Assembly (NCBI GenBank): GCA_013334745.1
Contig: JAAXWY010000001.1
Coordinates: 129,471 to 193,470, forward strand
Reading direction: 5' to 3'
Origin: Coriobacteriia bacterium
GTDB taxonomy: Bacteria; Actinomycetota; Coriobacteriia; Anaerosomatales; JAAXUF01
DNA: 64,000 nucleotides
Below the pieces are notes generated by a model. The model saw only the letters and a list, made by a program, of their open reading frames with translations. It had not been told where the DNA came from and ran no database searches. This document shows, piece after piece, positions 61,655-64,000 of this stretch. The first letter of the stretch is position 1, and every line of letters starts with the position of its first letter. The translations under genes were made by a program, and so were the position numbers.

Positions 61655-62431
61655 GTGACACCCTCCGACTCTTCCCGAACAGCGTTCTTCAAGAACAAGC
61701 GATCGGTGTCGCTGCTCGCCGAGTTCGACCCATCGCGGGCGCCCTCGCACGTCGCCGTCATCATGGACGGCAACGGTCGCTGGGCCTCCAAGCGCGGGCT
61801 TCCGGCCATCGCAGGGCACAGCGCCGGCGCCAAGGCGGTTCGCGAGGCGATCGCATCGTGCATCGAGCTTGGGGTCGACTACCTCACGATCTACTCGTTC
61901 TCCTCGGAGAACTGGAGCAGGCCTGAAGACGAGGTTTCCGGGCTGATGCGCCTGTTCATCGAGGTGCTCGAGCGTGAAGTCGGCAACCTCATGAAGATGA
62001 ACGTGCGAGTCGAGATCATCGGCGAGCTCGATGAGGTCCCCACAGCCACGCGCGAGGCGTTCGAGCGCGTTCGGGCGGCGACCGCCGGTAACGGCGGGCT
62101 GACCCTCGTCGTGGCCCTCAACTACGGGGCGCGGTCAGAGATCGTCGCTGCCGCACAGTCGCTTGCCCGCTCCGTCGCCGCGGGCGAGATCTCCGCCGAG
62201 CAGATCGACGACGCGGCGTTCTCGGCAAGGCTCACCACCGCATCCATTCCCGATCCCGACCTCCTCATCCGCACGAGCGGGGAGTGGCGAATCAGCAACT
62301 TCCTACTGTGGCAGATCGCCTACAGCGAGCTGTGGATCACCAACGTGCTGTGGCCTGACTTCGGTCGCACCGAGATGCTGCGCGCAGTCGTCGAGTACCA
62401 GAAGCGCGACCGACGGTTCGGGGGGCGCTGA
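61655..62431 (+). CDS. uppS: Isoprenyl transferase (undecaprenyl-diphosphate synthase type)
   Basis: 258 residues. VAVIMDGNGRWASKRGLP with catalytic Asp, GHSAGAKAVREAI, LTIYSFSSENWSRP, then LLIRTSGEWRISNFLLWQ and WPDF form the complete cis-prenyltransferase set. It makes the lipid carrier for cell-wall synthesis. GTG start after GGAGGTCTGAGG. Its last base is shared with the cdsA ATG. Chain length cannot be read from sequence. Confidence 0.95.
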   Translation: MTPSDSSRTAFFKNKRSVSLLAEFDPSRAPSHVAVIMDGNGRWASKRGLPAIAGHSAGAKAVREAIASCIELGVDYLTIYSFSSENWSRPEDEVSGLMRLFIEVLEREVGNLMKMNVRVEIIGELDEVPTATREAFERVRAATAGNGGLTLVVALNYGARSEIVAAAQSLARSVAAGEISAEQIDDAAFSARLTTASIPDPDLLIRTSGEWRISNFLLWQIAYSELWITNVLWPDFGRTEMLRAVVEYQKRDRRFGGR

Positions 62432-63321
62432 TGGAAGACCTGAAGACGCCATTCGGCGACGTGCAGGTCCGTGAGCCCGAGGGCATCAAGCCGGTCCGGC
62501 TCGCCAAGCGCATCATCACCGCCGGCTTGTACGCCGCAGTCGTGCTTGCTGCGGTGTGGTTCGGGCGCTACTCGACCGGCATCGTGTTCGGGATCATGGC
62601 CGCGGTGGCAGCCTCGGAGTTCTACGCGATGGAGCGCCGGGAGTCGCGCTTGCCCAACGAGATGTTCGGCGTGGTGGCTGCGGGCCTCATGCCGCCCGCA
62701 GCAGCGCTGTGGGGCATGTCAGGGCTCATCGCCGTGGCCACGGCGTTGATCGCCGCATCGCTCGCGTGGCACGTGCTGTTCATGCGAGTGCGCACGGCAG
62801 ACACCGCCGTCACCGTCTTCGGGGCGCTCTACACCGGTTTTCTGCTTTCGTACCTGGTCCTCATCATCAGCCAATACGCCGCGGGAACGCTGCTCGCGTT
62901 CACGGTGGTGCTCAGTGTCTGGGCTAACGACTCGCTTGCGTACCTACTGGGCTCGCTGATCGGGCGTCACAAGATGGCGCCCAGGATCAGCCCCAAGAAG
63001 TCGTGGGAAGGCTTCGTGGCGGGCGTTCTGGGCACGCTTGTCGTGTGGCTGGCGGTGCCCACCATCTATCCGCTCATCTTCCCGAACCATCCCGAGGCCG
63101 GCTTGACGGTCCCGTGGGCGATCGTGACCGCACTGGCGGTTGGCATCGCCGTCATCATCGGCGACCTGGCCGAGTCGCGCATGAAGCGCGAGGCCGGCGT
63201 GAAGGACTCGGGCAACATCCTGCCGGGACATGGCGGGTTCCTTGACCGGCTCGACTCGCTCATCCTCGTATGCCTCGTCGCGTACTGGATGCTGTGGTGG
63301 GCGGGGGTGACGCTCGCATGA
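62431..63321 (+). CDS. cdsA: Phosphatidate cytidylyltransferase
   Basis: 296 residues with about eight membrane segments. The family signature near the end is SRMKREAGVKDSGNILPGHGG followed by LDRLDSL; SPKKSWEGFVAG precedes it. It makes CDP-diacylglycerol, the precursor of phospholipid head groups, downstream of PlsX/PlsY. ATG overlaps the uppS stop, and its own stop overlaps dxr (ATGA). Confidence 0.95.
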   Translation: MEDLKTPFGDVQVREPEGIKPVRLAKRIITAGLYAAVVLAAVWFGRYSTGIVFGIMAAVAASEFYAMERRESRLPNEMFGVVAAGLMPPAAALWGMSGLIAVATALIAASLAWHVLFMRVRTADTAVTVFGALYTGFLLSYLVLIISQYAAGTLLAFTVVLSVWANDSLAYLLGSLIGRHKMAPRISPKKSWEGFVAGVLGTLVVWLAVPTIYPLIFPNHPEAGLTVPWAIVTALAVGIAVIIGDLAESRMKREAGVKDSGNILPGHGGFLDRLDSLILVCLVAYWMLWWAGVTLA

Positions 63322-64000
63322 CGCAGCGCCTCAAAGTCGCAATCCTCGGCTCGACGGGCTCGATCGGTCGCCAGGCGCTTGACGTGGCGTCCGTTCACGC
63401 TGACCGCATCGAAGTCGTCGCACTTTCCGCGCACGGCAGCGACGCGCTCGTACTCGAGCAGGCTCGCGCGCACGGCGTCGAAAACGTGGCGCTCGCCTCT
63501 GAACCGGCGGCTCTGCGCGCTCGGGCGGCTGTTGTCGCGGGTGACCCGTTCACCGAGATACTCGCCGGACCCGAAGCGGTCGTCGAACTCGCTGCGCACT
63601 CCGGCGCCGACGTGGTGCTCAACGCGCTCGTGGGCGCCGCGGGGCTTCGCGCATCCGTGGCAACGCTCACCGCCGGCAAGACGCTCGCGCTGGCGAACAA
63701 AGAGTCCCTCGTCGTCGGGGGCGAACTCGTCATGGCGCTTGCCGCGCCTGGGCAGCTCCTTCCCGTCGACTCAGAGCACTCGGCCATCTTTCAGTGCTAC
63801 GTGGGCGAGTACGCCGATGATGCGACCCGCATCTGGCTCACCGCGTCGGGTGGACCCTTCCGCGGTCGCGACCGCGAGTTCCTCTCAACGGTCACGGCCG
63901 CCGATGCGCTTGCACACCCCACCTGGACCATGGGGCCCAAAATCACCATCGACTCCTCGACGCTCATGAACAAGGGCCTTGAGGTCATCGAGGCTCACCA
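63318..64000 (+). CDS. dxr: 1-deoxy-D-xylulose 5-phosphate reductoisomerase, N-terminal part; runs off the window
   Basis: The first 227 residues are present. NADPH motif VAILGSTGSIGRQALDV, NALVGAAGLRASVATLTAGKTLALANKESLV, the metal and substrate block PVDSEHSAIFQC, and LTASGGPFRG with TWTMGPKITIDSSTLMNKG are typical. It is the committing step of the MEP isoprenoid pathway, whose product feeds UppS just upstream. Missing: the C-terminal helical domain. Confidence 0.96.
   Translation, partial: MTQRLKVAILGSTGSIGRQALDVASVHADRIEVVALSAHGSDALVLEQARAHGVENVALASEPAALRARAAVVAGDPFTEILAGPEAVVELAAHSGADVVLNALVGAAGLRASVATLTAGKTLALANKESLVVGGELVMALAAPGQLLPVDSEHSAIFQCYVGEYADDATRIWLTASGGPFRGRDREFLSTVTAADALAHPTWTMGPKITIDSSTLMNKGLEVIEAH

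Overview
The window is 64 kb of GC-rich bacterial chromosome carrying almost only housekeeping genes, tightly packed and mostly on the + strand. The gene content suggests an Actinomycetota-type organism: a SepIVA/DivIVA-like gene beside coaD and DUF177-rpmF, a WhiG-type sigma factor between xerC and rpsB, and Ala/Glu-rich tails on ribosomal proteins S16 and S2. The anaerobe-like set (two FabK-type reductases, FakA/FakB, Asp23, DUF1858, ThiT) leans toward the Coriobacteriia side. This placement is inferred from gene content, not from a tree. No insertion sequence, prophage, CRISPR array or integration site was seen.

Layout. 1-7165: partial dinB (-), nfo, an acidic unknown protein, a fused AAA+/VWA chelatase-like protein, and a secreted protein built from two tandem copies of one module. 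7166-11619 (all -): RNase P RNA, glnS, tRNA-Glu, tRNA-Gln, gltX and a PsiE-like membrane protein. 11700-19523: a SAM-I riboswitch with terminator ahead of metK, then priA-def-fmt-rsmB-glpX. 19600-25240: a zinc-ribbon gene (-), a PASTA-domain membrane protein, a TPP riboswitch with thiT-thiN, a membrane GAF/degenerate HD-GYP protein, and rpmB (-). 25372-41370: DUF1858-asp23-fakA-fakB-recG-rsmD-coaD-sepIVA-like-DUF177-rpmF, then the fatty-acid block plsX-fabH-fabK-fabD-fabG-acpP-fabK2-fabF-rnc. 41455-55070: smc-ftsY-lepB-ffh, rpsP-khpA-rimM-trmD-lepB-rplS, then rnhB-yraN-comM-dprA. 55128-64000: trmFO-xerC-sigma factor, then rpsB-tsf-pyrH-frr-uppS-cdsA-dxr (dxr runs off the end).

How the genes work together. 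From priA to dxr the order closely follows the Bacillus subtilis priA-to-dxr block (priA-def-fmt-rsmB ... thiN-rpmB-asp23-fakA-recG-plsX-fab-rnc-smc-ftsY-ffh-rpsP-khpA-rimM-trmD-rplS-rnhB-dprA-trmFO-xerC-sigma-rpsB-tsf-pyrH-frr-uppS-cdsA-dxr), so this is a very old conserved backbone. It joins translation and ribosome maturation, protein export (FtsY, Ffh, two signal peptidases), phospholipid synthesis (FakA/FakB to acyl-phosphate, PlsX, FAS II, CdsA) and isoprenoid/cell-wall precursor supply (Dxr, UppS).

The most interesting departures from that backbone are these. A kinase-less PASTA membrane protein occupies the slot where Bacillus has prpC-prkC, and its C-terminus looks like a catalytically dead amidase. 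An HD-GYP protein has lost two metal ligands. A WhiG/SigD-type sigma factor stands alone without flagellar genes. tRNA-Gln and tRNA-Glu lie between gltX and glnS. At least three genes have -10-like hexamers placed so that transcription would begin at the start codon (leaderless mRNA). I see no clear new multi-gene defence or biosynthetic system.
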